A DNA stretch of 6,891 bases from an uncultured Dysosmobacter sp. (GTDB lineage Bacteria > Bacillota > Clostridia > Oscillospirales > Oscillospiraceae), in assembly GCA_934636905.1 (NCBI GenBank), contig CAKUBJ010000053.1, positions 1-6,891 on the forward strand, written 5' to 3'. Positions 5,940 to 6,891 of the stretch are shown here, one piece after another. A program made the position numbers and the translations under genes. How positions within the stretch are numbered: the stretch's first letter is position 1; each line of letters opens with the position of its first letter. The notes beneath the pieces were generated by a model. It searched no databases. It saw nothing but the letters and a program-made list of their open reading frames with translations, and had not been told where the DNA came from.

Positions 5940-6701
5940 ATGCATATTTTGGCGGAACTGATTGAAAAAAACAGTCTGGTTATGTCCTTCCTTTTTGTGG
6001 GGATCATCCTGCTGATCTCGGATCTGCTGGCAAAGCACCTGTTCAGAGGGCGTCTGCGCCCGTCGGCCATTGCCATATTTATTGCGCTGGCAGCCGCGTA
6101 TATCGGCGGCCGGCTTACCGGCGGTCAGAAGGGGATTTCCGATCTTGCCCTGTTTTCCGGCGTCGGCCTTCTGGGCAGTTCCATGTTCCGGGATTTTACC
6201 ATCGTTTCCACCGCTTTCGGCGCGGATCTGAAGGAGTTGAAGCGCTGCGGCAAAGCCGGCGTCATTGCCCTGATCGGCGGCGTGGCACTTTCCTACTGCA
6301 TCGGGATGCTGCTGTCCGTTATCTGGGGATACCGGGATGCCCGGGAAATCGCCGTGATTGCCTCCGGCACCGTGACGTTTATTGTGGGGCCGGTCACTGC
6401 GTCTGCGCTGGGCATCACGTCGGATGTGGTCGCCATCTCCATTGCCGCCGGCGTGGTCAAATCCATTGTGATTATGGTGGCAACCCCACTGATTGCCGGC
6501 CGCGTCGGCCTGACCACCCCGAAAGCCGCCATGATTTACGGCGCCATGATGGGCAGCACCAGCGGTGTGTCCGCAGGTCTGGCCGCCACGGACCAGCGGC
6601 TTGTCCCCTACGGCGCCATGATGGCAACCTTTTACATGGGAACCGGCTGCCTGCTCTGCCCTACGGTTCTTTACGGACTTACACAGATTCTGTTCCGCTG
6701 A
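5940..6701 (+). CDS. madM: Malonate transporter subunit MadM
   Basis: This 253-residue protein is the large subunit of the MadLM malonate carrier. It is hydrophobic nearly throughout, with about seven to eight membrane segments, for example at roughly 13-32, 40-59, 98-122, 134-152, 155-178 and 224-248. Recognisable family blocks include an early S-F-L-F-V-G segment, G-V-G-L-L-G-S-S-M-F-R-D-F-T-I-V-S-T, G-T-V-T-F-I-V-G-P-V-T-A-S-A-L-G, and M-M-G-S-T-S-G-V-S-A-G-L-A-A-T-D near the C terminus. Length agrees with known MadM (about 250). The ATG at 5940 is served by GGAGG at 5927-5931, 8 nt away and inside the end of madL, so translation is coupled. Terminated by a strong hairpin at 6768-6801. No malonate decarboxylase or regulator gene is next to it in the window, so what the imported malonate feeds is unknown. 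Confidence 0.93.
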   Translation: MHILAELIEKNSLVMSFLFVGIILLISDLLAKHLFRGRLRPSAIAIFIALAAAYIGGRLTGGQKGISDLALFSGVGLLGSSMFRDFTIVSTAFGADLKELKRCGKAGVIALIGGVALSYCIGMLLSVIWGYRDAREIAVIASGTVTFIVGPVTASALGITSDVVAISIAAGVVKSIVIMVATPLIAGRVGLTTPKAAMIYGAMMGSTSGVSAGLAATDQRLVPYGAMMATFYMGTGCLLCPTVLYGLTQILFR

Positions 6702-6767
6702 AACCGTATGCCGGCCTTCACCAAGGCGTGTGCGCCGCCCTGCCGGACGGAGAGAAATCCATAAAGA

Positions 6768-6801
6768 GAAGCCGGAGCCATTTTGGCTCCGGCTTCTTTT
6801 T
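6768..6801 (+). terminator. Intrinsic terminator of the madLM operon
   Basis: A perfect 12-base-pair stem (GAAGCCGGAGCC, loop ATTTT, GGCTCCGGCTTC) is followed by TTTTT, 66 nt after the madM stop codon. It is the clearest terminator on the plus strand of the window. On the other strand the run after the stem is interrupted (CTCTTT), so bidirectional action would be weaker. Confidence 0.95.
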
Positions 6802-6824
6802 GAATGCGTCTCTTTTACCATCGA

Positions 6825-6878
6825 TTGACAAGGGCAGACACGGTTTTGACGGGCAGAAATGTCCCCATACCGCGTCAA
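6825..6878. repeat. Short direct repeat and foldable inverted repeat in the gene-free right end
   Basis: TTGACAAGGGCAGA (6825-6838) recurs, minus two bases, as TTGACGGGCAGA (6846-6857), 21 bases further on. The second copy also starts an inverted repeat: TTGACG (6846-6851) with CGTCAA (6873-6878), enclosing GGCA-GAAA-TGTCC, a small stem capped by a GAAA tetraloop. No start codon with a ribosome site and no -10 box were found in bases 6802-6891, so this looks like intergenic regulatory or structural DNA belonging to whatever lies beyond the window. Confidence 0.4.
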
Positions 6879-6891
6879 GCCCCTTGAGAAT

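Noticed and set aside
6825..6851. TTGACA and TTGACG as -35 promoter elements at the right end
   Set aside because: No -10-like hexamer occurs 16-18 bp downstream of either one on the plus strand.
5529..6878. 449-residue minus-strand frame opposite madLM
   Set aside because: It runs antisense through both transporter genes and the terminator, with His/Gly/Gln-rich low-complexity composition and no domain.

Overview
The window looks like chromosomal DNA from a GC-rich, endospore-forming Clostridia, most likely an Oscillospiraceae-type gut Firmicute (inferred from gene content and base composition, not from a database match). Three things point there: the spoIIGA-sigE sporulation pair, a tRNA-Val-responsive T-box leader ahead of valS, and consensus sigma-A promoters with strong GGAGG-type ribosome sites.

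Minus strand, bases 1 to 2513. Read in its own direction this half begins with spoIIGA (membrane aspartic protease that processes pro-sigma-E) followed by sigE (mother-cell sporulation sigma factor). After sigE comes a perfect consensus promoter (TTGACA, 17 bp, TATAAT) that starts a leader of about 235 nt. The leader is a T-box riboswitch with a GUC (Val) specifier, a UGGU acceptor-binding bulge and an intrinsic terminator. It controls a small two-membrane-segment YcxB-like protein and then valS, of which only the first 33 codons lie in the window.

Plus strand, bases 2691 to 5409. Diverging from spoIIGA is a tight two-gene unit: a MoxR/CbbQ-type AAA+ ATPase and a 581-residue protein with a C-terminal von Willebrand factor A (VWA) domain. 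The two genes are separated by one base. Such pairs elsewhere act as metal-dependent chaperone or activase machines for a partner enzyme, but no client is visible here, so the role is unknown.

Plus strand, bases 5456 to 6801. A separate transcription unit with its own sigma-A promoter, a GC-rich hairpin in the 5' leader and a strong terminator encodes madL and madM, the two subunits of a malonate transporter. No malonate decarboxylase genes lie in the window. The last 90 bases hold no gene but contain a short direct repeat and a foldable inverted repeat.

No mobile elements, CRISPR arrays, tRNAs or rRNAs were seen. The points most worth checking are the membrane-protein gene inserted between a Val T-box and valS, the spoIIGA frame that runs about 167 nt into sigE, and the uncharacterised MoxR-VWA pair with a non-standard Walker A motif.
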